A stretch of 64,000 nt of DNA from NCBI RefSeq assembly GCF_003590875.1, contig NZ_QYUN01000002.1, forward strand, positions 558,001 through 622,000, in the 5' to 3' direction. The notes beneath the pieces were generated by a model that did not search any database, had not been told where the DNA came from, and was given only the letters and a program-made list of their open reading frames with translations. A program made the position numbers and the translations under genes. This document shows, piece after piece, positions 42,752-53,264 of the stretch (position 1 is its first letter; every line of letters starts with the position of its first letter). This DNA comes from Noviherbaspirillum cavernae (GTDB lineage: Bacteria; Pseudomonadota; Gammaproteobacteria; Burkholderiales; Burkholderiaceae_D).

Positions 42752-42943
42752 GTGAGCAATAACGAAACGAAGCAGGAATTCAAGACTTGGATGTGTTTGA
42801 TTTGCGGATGGGTCTACGACGAAGAGGCAGGTCTGCCTGAAGAGGGAATCGCCCCTGGTACGCGCTGGGACGATGTGCCGATGAACTGGACTTGTCCAGA
42901 ATGCGGTGCGCGCAAGGAAGACTTCGAAATGGTTGCCATTTAA
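42752..42943 (+). CDS. Rubredoxin
   Basis: A 63-residue electron-transfer protein binding one iron through four cysteines: CLICGW and CPECGARKEDF. The core WVYDEEAGLPEEGIAPGTRWDDVP is typical. GTG 42752 is preceded by GAAGGG at nine bases; an in-frame TTG at 42731 is less likely. Divergent from thiD, with pilG downstream. Confidence 0.95.
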   Translation: MSNNETKQEFKTWMCLICGWVYDEEAGLPEEGIAPGTRWDDVPMNWTCPECGARKEDFEMVAI

Positions 42944-43023
42944 GAACGGCATCGCTTTGCTATTATTGCAACTTTTCGGAATTTCGCATAAAAACCACGG
43001 TGGCTGAAAGAGCAGTCGGCGTA

Positions 43024-43068
43024 TTGCTTTACAGTATCTTGCTTTTTATAACATTTGCGCCGTATATT
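43024..43068 (+). promoter_or_regulatory. Candidate overlapping promoters of pilG
   Basis: TTGCTT (43024-43029) with TATAAC (43047-43052) at 17 bases. A second pair, TTGCTT (43039-43044) with TATATT (43063-43068), is at 18 bases. Either would start the pilGHIJ-chpA transcript 20-40 bases before pilG. Confidence 0.5.
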
Positions 43069-43094
43069 GGACGGAAGTTTATTGAGAGCACGTC

Positions 43095-43496
43095 ATGACA
43101 ACACCTCAGGAAAACGCCCGTCTCAAGATCATGGTCATCGACGATAGCAGCACCATTCGTCGCTCCGCGGAAATTTTCCTGGGTCAGGCAGGCTATCAGG
43201 TCATCCTCGCTGATGATGGCTTCGACGCACTTGCCAAAATGAATGACCATAAGCCCGCACTGATTTTCTGCGACATCCTGATGCCGCGGCTCGATGGTTA
43301 TCAAACCTGTGCATTGATCAAGAAAAGCTCGAAATTCCATTCCACCCCGGTCGTCATGCTGTCCTCGAAGGATGGGTTGTTCGACCGGGCACGTGGCGCA
43401 ATGGTCGGTTCTGACGCATATCTCACAAAACCTTTCACCAAAGACAGTCTGCTCAAGACCGTGCGCGAATATACCGAACTCGCATTTTCCAAGTAA
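43095..43496 (+). CDS. pilG: Response regulator PilG
   Basis: CheY-like receiver controlling type IV pilus extension through the Pil-Chp pathway. 133 residues, a single receiver domain: VIDDSST, phosphorylation site Asp60 (IFCDILMPRLDG), conserved Lys in YLTKPFTK. It has no output domain, as in PilG. First gene of the pilG-pilH-pilI-pilJ-chpA cluster. Confidence 0.94.
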   Translation: MTTPQENARLKIMVIDDSSTIRRSAEIFLGQAGYQVILADDGFDALAKMNDHKPALIFCDILMPRLDGYQTCALIKKSSKFHSTPVVMLSSKDGLFDRARGAMVGSDAYLTKPFTKDSLLKTVREYTELAFSK

Positions 43497-43519
43497 TTTC
43501 CCGAAGCTAAAGGTTCAGG

Positions 43520-43885
43520 ATGGCCATACAAAAAATTCTCGTAGTGGATGATTCACCGACGGAGCGTTATTTTCTGACGGATATCCTTATCAAAAACGGC
43601 TTTTCCGTCTCCACCGCCGAAAACGGCGAGGAGGCCTTGCTGAAGGTAAAGGCAGACAAGCCGCAACTGATTTTGATGGATGTGGTGATGCCCGGCCAGA
43701 ACGGTTTTCAGATCACCCGTGCCATTGCCAGAGACCCGGAAACACAAGAAGTGCCAATCATCATCTGCACCAGCAAGGGGCAGGAAACGGACCGCATCTG
43801 GGGCCTGCGCCAAGGTGCGCGTGACTATATCGTCAAGCCGGTAGATCCCCAGGAACTGCTCGCAAAGATCGCCGCGCTTGGATAA
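43520..43885 (+). CDS. pilH: Response regulator PilH
   Basis: Second CheY-like receiver, 121 residues, linked in Pseudomonas to pilus retraction and signal decay. VVDDSPTERYF, phosphorylation site Asp54 (ILMDVVMPGQNG), and IVKPVDPQELL with the conserved lysine. The last codons overlap a possible TTG start of the next gene, indicating tight coupling. Confidence 0.94.
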   Translation: MAIQKILVVDDSPTERYFLTDILIKNGFSVSTAENGEEALLKVKADKPQLILMDVVMPGQNGFQITRAIARDPETQEVPIIICTSKGQETDRIWGLRQGARDYIVKPVDPQELLAKIAALG

Positions 43886-43895
43886 AAATCCGCTC

Positions 43896-44471
43896 ATGAC
43901 ATCACTCAATCCGGATCATGTATCGGGCGCTGCATTGACAATCCCGGATGCCGGTACCCGTCGAACCCGCCTGCGCGAATTCCAGACACAGTTGGTTGAG
44001 CGCATGCAGGCGGTACGCAGCGGCACACAGGAACATGTCAGTCTGCTCGGCGTGATGATCGGCCAAACCCGTTGGCTGCTGAACCTGCAGGACGCTGGCG
44101 AAATCGTGTCCGTTGGCGCAATCACCAAGGTTCCGCTGACGCAAGAGTGGTTTCTCGGCCTGACCAATATTCGCGGCAATTTGGTCTGCGTCATCGATTT
44201 CGCAAACTTTCAAGGCTTGTCCCCGACGCAGATCGACAAGGAAAGCCGAATCATCGCGTTTTCTCCTTCGCTGTCTTTCAATACCGGCTTGCTGGTGTCC
44301 CGCGTGATGGGCTTGCGCAATGTCGCTGAAATGGAACGCCAATCCGCTTCCGATGGAGATGCCGCGCCATGGTCCGCGCATCGCTATCTTGATCGCGATT
44401 CTCATGTCTGGACCGAACTCAACCTTTCCGTAATCGTGCAGGATCCGCGATTCCTGCATGTTGGCTTGTAA
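43896..44471 (+). CDS. pilI: CheW-like adaptor PilI
   Basis: Couples the PilJ chemoreceptor to the ChpA kinase. 191 residues in the CheW fold, with [20 protein letters not shown] and [21 protein letters not shown] typical of CheW domains. I start at ATG 43896; a TTG at 43878 overlapping the pilH stop would add six residues. Confidence 0.9.
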   Translation: MTSLNPDHVSGAALTIPDAGTRRTRLREFQTQLVERMQAVRSGTQEHVSLLGVMIGQTRWLLNLQDAGEIVSVGAITKVPLTQEWFLGLTNIRGNLVCVIDFANFQGLSPTQIDKESRIIAFSPSLSFNTGLLVSRVMGLRNVAEMERQSASDGDAAPWSAHRYLDRDSHVWTELNLSVIVQDPRFLHVGL

Positions 44472-44530
44472 GCCGCAGCCTGCATAACCAGGCAGGCTCC
44501 CATACCGTACTTAAACGAGGAGACTCAGTA

Positions 44531-46798
44531 ATGGCGTTCAATCTACCGTTCTTTTCCAAAGGCAACAAGGAAGAGCTTGCCGAGAAAGAGGGAGTCTCCG
44601 ACGGCCATGCACAGGGTGTGATTGTCGCGCCGGCAGGCAGCGGCGCATCGGCGCAACCGAATCTGAACGCAACCTTCCTCGGGGATGCACTGCAGAAAAC
44701 GGGCGACATCAGCTTGCCCCTGATTGGCCATCTGCCGCTGCAGAAGCAGATCAGTATTTTGCTGTCGACATTGGGCATCTCGCTTGTCGCCGGCGCGCTT
44801 TTTGTGGGACTCAATTCCAGCCACTCCATTCTTGCTTCCACGCAGACGCAGATCGCCGGTAACGCACTGATGCATTCGCAACGTATCGGCAAGGCGGCGC
44901 CTAATGCAATTCAAGGCAATCTGGAGGCTTTCAAACAGCTCGATGACAGTCGCAAGGAATTCAATCGCGATTTGAACGTTCTGCTCAATGGCGGGGACTA
45001 CCAGGGCCGCGATGTGGATGCACCCAACGCCAGCATGGCCGCAATCCTGAGCGACACGCAGAAGGTCTGGGCCAATTCGGACAAGGCAGCAGACACGATT
45101 CTCAAGTTGAAGAATGAGTTGACCGGGTTTGGTACCACGCTTCAAAAGCTGAATGCGCTGTCGCCCGTCTTGCTCGAACTGACCGAACAGATCGCGACCC
45201 TGAAGGCGCAAAGCGGCGCGTCGCCGCGTGAAATTTCCGCCGCCGGCCAGCTTGTGATGTTGACCCAGCGGCTTGGCCGCAGCGCAAATGAATTCCTGAC
45301 GTCCGAAGGTGTGAACCCGGAAACGGCGTTCCTGCTCGGCAAGGACACCAATACCTTCCGCGACATCACGGATGGATTCTTGAACGGAAGCGACGTGTTG
45401 CGCCTCGCCGCGACCAAGGATCAGGATACGCACGAAAAACTCATTGAATTGCAAAAAACCTTTGCCGAATATCAGCAGTCGGTGGCGACCATTCTTGGTA
45501 ATCTCCAGAACTTCATTGTGGCCAAACAATCGGAACAGCTGATCTTCGCCGAAAACGAAACGCTCAAACAGCGCCTGACCACGCTGCAGCAAACCTATCG
45601 CGCGGAGGAGGATTCGCTGAACTGGACCTTCTGGCTGATGGTGGCGAGCGCAGTCGCCGCGCTGATCGCCGCGGTCGGTACCGCCTTGGTCCTGTTGCAG
45701 GATGGCCGCAACCGCACCAAGGAAGCAGAACTGCGCCGCCAGCAGGCCGATGACCAGCGTCTTCTGGCGATTCAGAAGGAGGACGAGGCCAAGCGCGCCA
45801 ACGACCAGAATCAGGCTGCCATTTTGCGCTTGATGAATGAACTGCAGGAAGTGGCGGACGGTGACTTGACTGTGCAGGCGACGGTGTCGGAAGACATCAC
45901 CGGTGCGATCGCCGACTCGGTGAACTACACCGTGGAAGAGTTGCGCGGACTGGTCGGGCGGGTGACGACAACGGCGGAGCAGGTGACTTCCGCATCCAAC
46001 CAGGCGCAAAACATCTCGACTGAGCTGATGGTCGCGTCGCAGAAGCAGTCGCGTGAAATCCAGGAAACCGGCCAGGCCGTGCTCGAAATGGCGGTGCAGA
46101 TTACCGACGTGTCAAAATCCGCCAATGAGTCCGCCGAGGTCGCGCGGCAGTCGGTGACCGCCGCGGAAGAAGGCGCGAAGGCAGTGGGTGACGCGATCAA
46201 GGGCATGAATGAAATTCGCGAACAGATTCAGGAAACGTCGAAGCGAATCAAGCGACTGGGCGAGTCGTCACAGGAGATCGGTGAAATCACCGAACTGATT
46301 TCCGATATTACCGAACAGACCAACGTGCTGGCGTTGAACGCGGCGATCCAGGCAGCCTCCGCAGGCGAGGCCGGACGCGGGTTCTCGGTGGTTGCAGAAG
46401 AAGTCCAGCGCCTCGCGGAACGCTCCGGCGAAGCGACCAAGCAGATCGGTGCGCTGGTGCGCACGATTCAGACCGATACGCACGACGCCGTCGCCGCGAT
46501 GGAAAAATCGACGCAGGGCGTGGTCGAAGGAGCCAAACTGTCCGATGCGGCCGGTGCGGCGCTGGCGGAAATCCGGCGCGTGTCGAACCGGTTGGCCGAT
46601 CTGATTCAGGACATTTCCTCCGCTACGGAGCAGCAGGCGACCTCGGCCAACGGCGTTGCGCAAAACATCCAGAACATTCTGACGGTGACCGAGCAGACGC
46701 AGCATGGCACGCAGCAGACCGCGCACTCCATTCGCGAACTGTCGAAGCTTGCCGAAGAGTTGAAAAATTCGGTATCGCGCTTCCGCGTGATGGCCTGA
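44531..46798 (+). CDS. pilJ: Methyl-accepting chemotaxis protein PilJ
   Basis: Transmembrane chemoreceptor of the Pil-Chp system, 755 residues. The first membrane helix is at ~69-92 ([20 protein letters not shown]) and is followed by a periplasmic PilJ-type sensory domain. The second helix is at ~366-390, then a HAMP-like linker and a methyl-accepting signalling domain ([37 protein letters not shown]). GAGGAG precedes the ATG. No cheR (pilK) or cheB gene adjoins it. Confidence 0.94.
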   Translation: MAFNLPFFSKGNKEELAEKEGVSDGHAQGVIVAPAGSGASAQPNLNATFLGDALQKTGDISLPLIGHLPLQKQISILLSTLGISLVAGALFVGLNSSHSILASTQTQIAGNALMHSQRIGKAAPNAIQGNLEAFKQLDDSRKEFNRDLNVLLNGGDYQGRDVDAPNASMAAILSDTQKVWANSDKAADTILKLKNELTGFGTTLQKLNALSPVLLELTEQIATLKAQSGASPREISAAGQLVMLTQRLGRSANEFLTSEGVNPETAFLLGKDTNTFRDITDGFLNGSDVLRLAATKDQDTHEKLIELQKTFAEYQQSVATILGNLQNFIVAKQSEQLIFAENETLKQRLTTLQQTYRAEEDSLNWTFWLMVASAVAALIAAVGTALVLLQDGRNRTKEAELRRQQADDQRLLAIQKEDEAKRANDQNQAAILRLMNELQEVADGDLTVQATVSEDITGAIADSVNYTVEELRGLVGRVTTTAEQVTSASNQAQNISTELMVASQKQSREIQETGQAVLEMAVQITDVSKSANESAEVARQSVTAAEEGAKAVGDAIKGMNEIREQIQETSKRIKRLGESSQEIGEITELISDITEQTNVLALNAAIQAASAGEAGRGFSVVAEEVQRLAERSGEATKQIGALVRTIQTDTHDAVAAMEKSTQGVVEGAKLSDAAGAALAEIRRVSNRLADLIQDISSATEQQATSANGVAQNIQNILTVTEQTQHGTQQTAHSIRELSKLAEELKNSVSRFRVMA

Positions 46799-46893
46799 CC
46801 CGAGTTCTAGCCGGCCTGCATAGAACCAATAGTGTGCGTGGCGATGGACCGGTTTCCCGGTTTGTCGCCCCTTGAATCTTCCGCGAGGCAGCC

Positions 46894-49800
46894 ATGACCA
46901 CCCCTTCTTCCGCCTTACCTCAAGGTGTCCGGGACAACTTCGATCCCGGACCGCTGTCCTGGGTGATGGGTGAAATCCGCGAAGCGCTTACCCGTTCCAG
47001 AAGCGCCCTTTATGAAGCAGCTGCACAGGATGCGGAAGCGCAATCAACTTCGCTGCGTCACGCCAAGAGCTACCTGCACCAGGCGCACGGCGCACTGCAG
47101 ATCGTGGACGTCGACGGCGTTGCCATCATTACCGAAACGGTCGAGGATTTGCTGGAACGCATTGATACCGGCAAGCTCGCGCTGACACGTGAACTGGCGC
47201 AAGCCATCGATCACGGTTATCAGGCGCTGGTGGAATATCTTGAAGAACTGCTGTCCGGAATGCCGCACCAGCCGGTGCGTCTGTTTCCGTACTACCGTGC
47301 CTTGCTGCAGGCGCGCGGTGCAGAGCGGATTCATCCTGCCGATTTGTTTTTTCCGAACCTTGCAATCCGGCCGCAACTGCCAATTTCCGCTTTGGTGCCG
47401 GAAGCAAGTTCTGCCGACTATACAAACCTGCGTCAGCGCTATGAGCGGGCGCTATTGCCGTTCCTGAAGAGTACGGACCGTAATGCAGAACAGGCGAACA
47501 CTGCCGTCATGCGCGATCTCACAGGAGAGATCGAGGCGATGCAGGAAAATCCGCAATCGCGCGCCTTCTGGTGGGTGATGCATGGGTTTGCCGAAGCGGT
47601 TGCGGCGGGGCAGATTCCCAGCGAAATCTATGTCAAGCAGCTGTTTGCGCGCATCAATCTGCAAATACGCCGATTGAGCCAAGGCTCGGCAAGCATTGCC
47701 GAAAGATTGCTGCGCGATGCATTGTTTTTCATCGCACAGGTGAAGGATCCCGCGCCGCGCATCCGGCAAATCCGGACTGCCTATCAGTTGGATGGACTGG
47801 TGCCTGGCGATTACGAGAAAAAACGCTACGGGCAGATCGATGTAGACGCCTTGGTGGTGGCGAAGGAACGTCTGGCGCAGGCGAAGAACATGTGGAACCG
47901 GATTGCCGGAGGGGATGTCGGTATCGCGGATTCATTCGAGAACGAGATGCATGGCCTGGTGGAATCCGGTGCCAAACTGAATTCGCCTTCATTGACGAAG
48001 CTGCTGCGCGAGTTGAGCGGGATCGCGCGTCATGCCGCACGGGCCCGGCCGGGAGACAACATCGGCCTCGAAATGGCGACCAGTCTCTTGTTCGTCGAAA
48101 ATTCGCTGAACAACATCGGGCGTTTGCCGGACAACTTTGCCGAGCGCGCCGATGCATTGACGGCTCGCTTGCTGTCGGTTGTTTCCGGCGAATCGCCGGC
48201 GGAATCGGCGCAATGGCTGGATGACATGTCGCGCGAGGCGCAGCAGCGCCAAACCATGACGGCGCTGTCCGGTGAAATGCAAACGAGTCTGCGGCAGGTC
48301 GAGAAGATGCTCGACGAGTACTTCAGGGATCCGGCGCAAGCTGCACCGTTGACCCAGCTTGATGCGATCCTGCATCAACTCGAGGGCGCGATGGCGATTC
48401 TCGATCAGGATGACGCGGTTCGCACGGTGCGGCATACGAGAAAAGCAGTGCAGCGCTTTATCGATGCGGAATCCGAAGCGATGCCGGATGTTCAGGAGTT
48501 TCAGCAAGTCGCCCGCAACGTGGGGGCGTTGAGTTTTTTTATCGAAACGCTGCAACACAATGCGGAAGGCGCGGCAAAGCGCTTTTCGTTTGACGAGACA
48601 CATGGCGTGTTTCAGGCCAACCTGCTGGACAAGAATGCCGGGTCGAATGCATCGACGGATGATGCCGCCACCCTCGTGATCGTGGACCAGCCGGACGGCT
48701 TCATTGCGCCAGTCACGGAAACTGCGGTCCTGCCGACAGTGGAAGACGATCTTGCTTTTCACCAGAAGCAGTCGGCCGAGCTGGCGCTTTCCCTGAGCGC
48801 GGAACCGGGCAACAAGGCGCTGCAGGAGCAGCTCAAGGAATCGCTGGAGCAGATTCGCCTGGATGCAACGCTGGTCGACAACCCGGAAGCGAATGATCGC
48901 GCGCAGACAGGGATTGCGATTCTCGAACGGCCCGGGTTTTCCGACTCCCGAAGTGCATTGGCCGACATCATTACCGCAACGGTTCCGGTGCAGGAATCCG
49001 TCGAGATGCAACCGCTTGCCGCTGTCGCGGCGCCTTCCACCGACGAGGCAATCGATGCCGAGCTGCTCGACATCTTCCTGTCCGAGGCGGTGGAAGTGCT
49101 GGACTGCGTCAGGAAGACTGTGCCCGAATCGCGGAATGAGCCACACAACCAGGAGCATCTGACCACGCTGCGCCGCTCGTTCCACACGCTCAAGGGCAGC
49201 GGCCGCATGGTGGGCCTGGTCGCGTTCGGCGAGGCCGCGTGGAGTATCGAACAGGTATTGAATCTGCGCTTGTCCGAATCGCGCAGCGGCGACGCCGAAC
49301 TCTATGCGCTGCTCGACAAGGCGGCCCAGGTGCTGGGGGCATGGGTCGATGACCTGCAATTGCACGGGCGATCGAATCGCACCCCGCATGCGCTCTCAAG
49401 CGCGGCGGAAGGCGTGAGGGAAGGGGGGGCATTCGTGTTCGCCGAAACGGCGGACCATGCCGAAGCTGTCGCGGCAGGCTCGACGATGGAAGCGGCTCCT
49501 GTCGCAGACGTCGAATGGCAGGTTGCTGCGCACGCGGCACCGTCTGACGTGCTGAAAGATGCGAAGCCGGAGCTTTCGTTTGATCTGGAGTTGCCCGTGG
49601 TGGCGCCGACGGCGGATGCATTTCCGGAGTTGCGGCTGGAGCCGCTCGCATCCGCCGGCGATGCGGATAGCATTCCTGAACAGGGCGACATGGCGTCTGC
49701 TTTGCCCCAGGCCGAAGAAATCCAGTTGTCGGATGCGGATCTGGCATTGTTCCATACCGAGGAAGTCGCAGCCAATGGGGGCAGCCCGGTGGATGCGCTT

Positions 49801-52800
49801 GTTGATATTACGCAGCACGACAAGGCGGTAACGCCAGGCGCGGCGATAGCGGAAGTGATTGCCTTCCCTGGCATGGCCACGTCAGGCACCGGTTTTGATG
49901 ACAACATCAAGCGCATCGGGAATGTCGAGATCAGCGTCCCGCTGTACAACATTTACCTCGCTGAAACCGATGAGCTGGTGCGGCGGCTGGCCCAGGACAT
50001 GGCGGAATGGCGTCATGAACCAGAGCGTCATGTCAACATCCAGTCGGTACATGCCGCACATTCTCTGGCGGGAAGTTCAGCGACGGTCGGATTCCTGGCG
50101 TTGCAGGAAATCGCACATGCGCTTGAGCTCGTGTTGCAATTCCTTGCGCGCTCGCCGGTCACGCTGACGCCCGGCGAATTCGACACGCTCGAGCATAGCG
50201 TCGATCGGATGAGACTGATGTTGCAGGCATTCGCGCTGGGCGAGATGCCGGATCACGTGCCGGAGTATGCGCGCGTCCTGAACAGCCTGAAGCAATCCAT
50301 TGAAGCGCGCTCGGGCATCCAGACCAGTGCTGCATCGCATGCATCCATATTCAAGGGTGACCTGCCGGCGTCGGTCGAGTCGGCAGTCGCGGACGGATCC
50401 GACGCCACAATGGGGGCGACCGCGTCGAGTACATCCTCGCTGCCACAGCAATCTCCGGGCGCGCCATTTGCGGAACCGGTTTTCCCCAGCGCGGCCGATG
50501 CGACAGCCGATCCGGCCTTGGTCATCAAGGATGAACTTGATGCGGACCTGCTGCCGGTTTTCCTCGAGGAAGGTCGCGACATGCTGCCGCAGATGGGCCA
50601 GGTGTTGCGTCTGTGGCAAGAGCAGCCAGCCAATGCCGGATTGCCGCAATCGCTGCTGCGCGTGCTGCATACCCTCAAGGGCAGTGCGCGGATGGCGGGT
50701 GCAATGAGTCTCGGGCAGCATCTGCATGACATGGAAACCCGGATCGAGAACATCATGCGGCTGGGCGTGCCTGCGGCGCATGCAATCGATGATTTGCTGG
50801 TTCGTTACGACCAGGGATTGCAATCCTTCGAGGAATTGCAGAATCCGGGTGCGATCAGGCAAGCACCTGATGCGACGCAAGCTGCGGATGAGCCGCGTCA
50901 ATCAGCGAAGTCCGACGAAGCGGATGTGATGGCGGCGAATGTCGATCCGGTCGTGCTGTCACCCTTGATGCCGTTGCAGACCGGTCCGCTGGCGTCGCAG
51001 ACCGCGCCGACCTTCAGACCTGCGGCTGTGCCGGCAACAAGCTCCACGCTGGTGCGTGTGCGTGCCGACATTCTCGATCGCCTGGTGAATCAGGCTGGTG
51101 AAGTGTCGATCTCGCGCTCCAAGCTGGAAAACGAAGTCGGAACGCTGCGCCAATCCCTGTCCGAGTTGACCGAAAATGTGGTGCGCCTGCGCGATCAGTT
51201 GCGTGAAATCGAAATGCAGGCCGAATCCCAGATCACGTCGCGCATGGCGCACTCCGCCGACCGCGAATTCGACCCGCTGGAATTCGATCGCTTCACGCGC
51301 CTGCAGGAATTGACGCGGATGATGGCGGAGAGCGTAAACGACGTCGGCTCGGTGCAGCAGAACCTGAGCAGGGCGCTGGATAGTGCGACAGGCGATCTCT
51401 CGACGCAGGCACGCCTGACGCGCGATCTGCAACAGGACCTGATGCGGGTGCGTATGGTGCAGTTCGCCAGCATTTCCGAGCGCCTGTTCCGCGTGACGCG
51501 GCAGGCTGCCAAGGAGATCGACAAGCGCGTCAATCTCGATATTCGCGGCAGTGCGGTCGAGATCGATCGCGGCGTTCTGGAAAAAATGACCGGTCCGTTC
51601 GAGCATCTGCTGCGCAACGCGATCGTGCACGGCATCGAATCGCGCGAGGCACGCCGCGCCGCAGGCAAGAACGAGACGGGAGAATTACTCGTCGAAATCC
51701 GGCAGGAGGGCAATGAAGTCGTCATCCAGTTTTCCGATGACGGACAGGGCTTGAACCTGGCCAGCATTCGCAACAAGGCCGTGGGCGCAGGCTTGCTGAC
51801 GGACGGCAGCGAACCGACCGATGCGGAGGTTGCCGATCTGATTTTCCATCCCGGTTTCTCGACTGCGGAGGAAGTCACCGAACTGGCGGGTCGAGGCGTG
51901 GGCATGGACGTGGTTCGCTCCGAAGCAGCCGCGCTGGGCGGACGTGTTCTGACGCATTCGGTGGCGGGCAAGGGGGCAAAATTCACCATTCACCTGCCAT
52001 TGACGCTGGCGGTGACGCAAGTCGTGCTGCTGTCCTGCGGTGGCAGAACGTACGCGGTGCCTTCGGTGCTGGTTGAACAGGTGCAGCAGCTCCGGGCCAA
52101 TCCGCTTGCCGCCGCATACAACGACGGCGCGGTGCTCTGGCAGGGGCAGCGCGTGCCGATGCATTACCTTCCCGCGTTGCTGGGCGATACACATGTTTCA
52201 CCTGTCACGCAGCAATATTCGCCGCTGATGATTCTCAAGAGCGGCAAGGACCGTGTCGCGTTGCACGTCGATGAAGTCCTTGGCAACCGCGAAGTGGTGG
52301 TCAAGAACATCGGCCCGCAACTGGCGCGAATGGTCGGTATCGCGGGCGCGACCGTGCTCGGTTCCGGCGACATCGTGCTGATCCTGAACCCCGTTCCGCT
52401 GGCGCAGCGCGCGGCACACGACAACATGCGTGCGCCTCGCATCATTGCATCCGATGCGCCGAACGCGATGGGTGCGGTGGCCGAAATGACGCCTGCGCAA
52501 CCAAGCGCCCCGAATGCGGAGCCGATCCAGGGCCTGCGCACGCAACGCATCGTCATGGTGGTCGATGACTCGCTGACGGTACGCCGCGTGACGCAGCGCT
52601 TGCTGTCGCGCGAGGGATACCAGGTGGTGGTGGCAAAGGATGGCGTGGATGCACTCGAGCACCTGCAATCCATTACACCGGACGTGATGCTGGTGGATAT
52701 CGAAATGCCGCGCATGGATGGTTTCGACCTGACGCGCAACGTGCGTGGCGACGAACGTACGCGCGATATTCCGATCATCATGATCACCTCGCGTACTGCC

Positions 52801-52923
52801 GCCAAGCATCGCAACTACGCGATGGAACTGGGTGTCAATCAATATCTGGGCAAGCCGTATCGCGAGGATGAGCTGCTTGCATTGATTGCCGGTTACATCG
52901 GCAGGGAAATGCCTGCGTTGTAA
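46894..52923 (+). CDS. chpA: Hybrid chemotaxis kinase ChpA (PilL)
   Basis: Central histidine kinase of the type IV pilus chemosensory pathway, 2009 residues. Three clear HPt domains have phosphoacceptor His764 (SFHTLKGSGRM), His1056 (AAHSLAGSSA) and His1259 (LHTLKGSARM). A weaker HPt-like segment is at ~62-65 (LHQAHGALQIV). These are followed by a dimerisation helix (from ~1381), an ATPase domain (N box ~1571, DDGQGL ~1614, GRGVGMD ~1667), a CheW-like domain (~1703-1840) and a receiver with Asp1935. The long linkers are acidic and low-complexity. It ends the cluster at a 19-bp terminator. Confidence 0.95.
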   Translation: MTTPSSALPQGVRDNFDPGPLSWVMGEIREALTRSRSALYEAAAQDAEAQSTSLRHAKSYLHQAHGALQIVDVDGVAIITETVEDLLERIDTGKLALTRELAQAIDHGYQALVEYLEELLSGMPHQPVRLFPYYRALLQARGAERIHPADLFFPNLAIRPQLPISALVPEASSADYTNLRQRYERALLPFLKSTDRNAEQANTAVMRDLTGEIEAMQENPQSRAFWWVMHGFAEAVAAGQIPSEIYVKQLFARINLQIRRLSQGSASIAERLLRDALFFIAQVKDPAPRIRQIRTAYQLDGLVPGDYEKKRYGQIDVDALVVAKERLAQAKNMWNRIAGGDVGIADSFENEMHGLVESGAKLNSPSLTKLLRELSGIARHAARARPGDNIGLEMATSLLFVENSLNNIGRLPDNFAERADALTARLLSVVSGESPAESAQWLDDMSREAQQRQTMTALSGEMQTSLRQVEKMLDEYFRDPAQAAPLTQLDAILHQLEGAMAILDQDDAVRTVRHTRKAVQRFIDAESEAMPDVQEFQQVARNVGALSFFIETLQHNAEGAAKRFSFDETHGVFQANLLDKNAGSNASTDDAATLVIVDQPDGFIAPVTETAVLPTVEDDLAFHQKQSAELALSLSAEPGNKALQEQLKESLEQIRLDATLVDNPEANDRAQTGIAILERPGFSDSRSALADIITATVPVQESVEMQPLAAVAAPSTDEAIDAELLDIFLSEAVEVLDCVRKTVPESRNEPHNQEHLTTLRRSFHTLKGSGRMVGLVAFGEAAWSIEQVLNLRLSESRSGDAELYALLDKAAQVLGAWVDDLQLHGRSNRTPHALSSAAEGVREGGAFVFAETADHAEAVAAGSTMEAAPVADVEWQVAAHAAPSDVLKDAKPELSFDLELPVVAPTADAFPELRLEPLASAGDADSIPEQGDMASALPQAEEIQLSDADLALFHTEEVAANGGSPVDALVDITQHDKAVTPGAAIAEVIAFPGMATSGTGFDDNIKRIGNVEISVPLYNIYLAETDELVRRLAQDMAEWRHEPERHVNIQSVHAAHSLAGSSATVGFLALQEIAHALELVLQFLARSPVTLTPGEFDTLEHSVDRMRLMLQAFALGEMPDHVPEYARVLNSLKQSIEARSGIQTSAASHASIFKGDLPASVESAVADGSDATMGATASSTSSLPQQSPGAPFAEPVFPSAADATADPALVIKDELDADLLPVFLEEGRDMLPQMGQVLRLWQEQPANAGLPQSLLRVLHTLKGSARMAGAMSLGQHLHDMETRIENIMRLGVPAAHAIDDLLVRYDQGLQSFEELQNPGAIRQAPDATQAADEPRQSAKSDEADVMAANVDPVVLSPLMPLQTGPLASQTAPTFRPAAVPATSSTLVRVRADILDRLVNQAGEVSISRSKLENEVGTLRQSLSELTENVVRLRDQLREIEMQAESQITSRMAHSADREFDPLEFDRFTRLQELTRMMAESVNDVGSVQQNLSRALDSATGDLSTQARLTRDLQQDLMRVRMVQFASISERLFRVTRQAAKEIDKRVNLDIRGSAVEIDRGVLEKMTGPFEHLLRNAIVHGIESREARRAAGKNETGELLVEIRQEGNEVVIQFSDDGQGLNLASIRNKAVGAGLLTDGSEPTDAEVADLIFHPGFSTAEEVTELAGRGVGMDVVRSEAAALGGRVLTHSVAGKGAKFTIHLPLTLAVTQVVLLSCGGRTYAVPSVLVEQVQQLRANPLAAAYNDGAVLWQGQRVPMHYLPALLGDTHVSPVTQQYSPLMILKSGKDRVALHVDEVLGNREVVVKNIGPQLARMVGIAGATVLGSGDIVLILNPVPLAQRAAHDNMRAPRIIASDAPNAMGAVAEMTPAQPSAPNAEPIQGLRTQRIVMVVDDSLTVRRVTQRLLSREGYQVVVAKDGVDALEHLQSITPDVMLVDIEMPRMDGFDLTRNVRGDERTRDIPIIMITSRTAAKHRNYAMELGVNQYLGKPYREDELLALIAGYIGREMPAL

Positions 52924-52941
52924 GAAAGCCATTTTCCGTAG

Positions 52942-52986
52942 GAAAGCAAAAGACCCGCAGGAGATTTCTGCGGGTCTTTTGCTTTC
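52942..52986. terminator. Strong terminator after chpA
   Basis: A 19-bp perfect stem (GAAAGCAAAAGACCCGCAG and its complement) with a 7-base loop, T-rich on both strands. Confidence 0.95.
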
Positions 52987-53264
52987 GTCACAAGCGCAGT
53001 CGCCTGCTGTCCCAGCTGGCATGTGCAGTGCGCTGGATTTTCTTCATGGCTGCTGTACAACCGTGTTTCCATGCGGACCATGTTCAGCGGGGTGCTTGTG
53101 CGAGTCGTTTGTCAATGCGGCAACACCTGCGTGAATCAATTCGCGACGGCGTCATGCAAGGGATTTGTCGAATCGATACATGACGATGGTCGCTTGCGCC
53201 GAATGACGAGGGCTCGATGCAATCGAGGAAGGCCATCAGCGCAAAACTGATAAAATGACCAGCT
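52987..53264. other. Intergenic region chpA to yqgE
   Basis: With the terminator, 341 bases lie between chpA and yqgE. After the terminator I see no gene or strong promoter. A TAAAAT just before yqgE (around 53250) would leave almost no leader, so the real promoter is unresolved. Confidence 0.4.
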
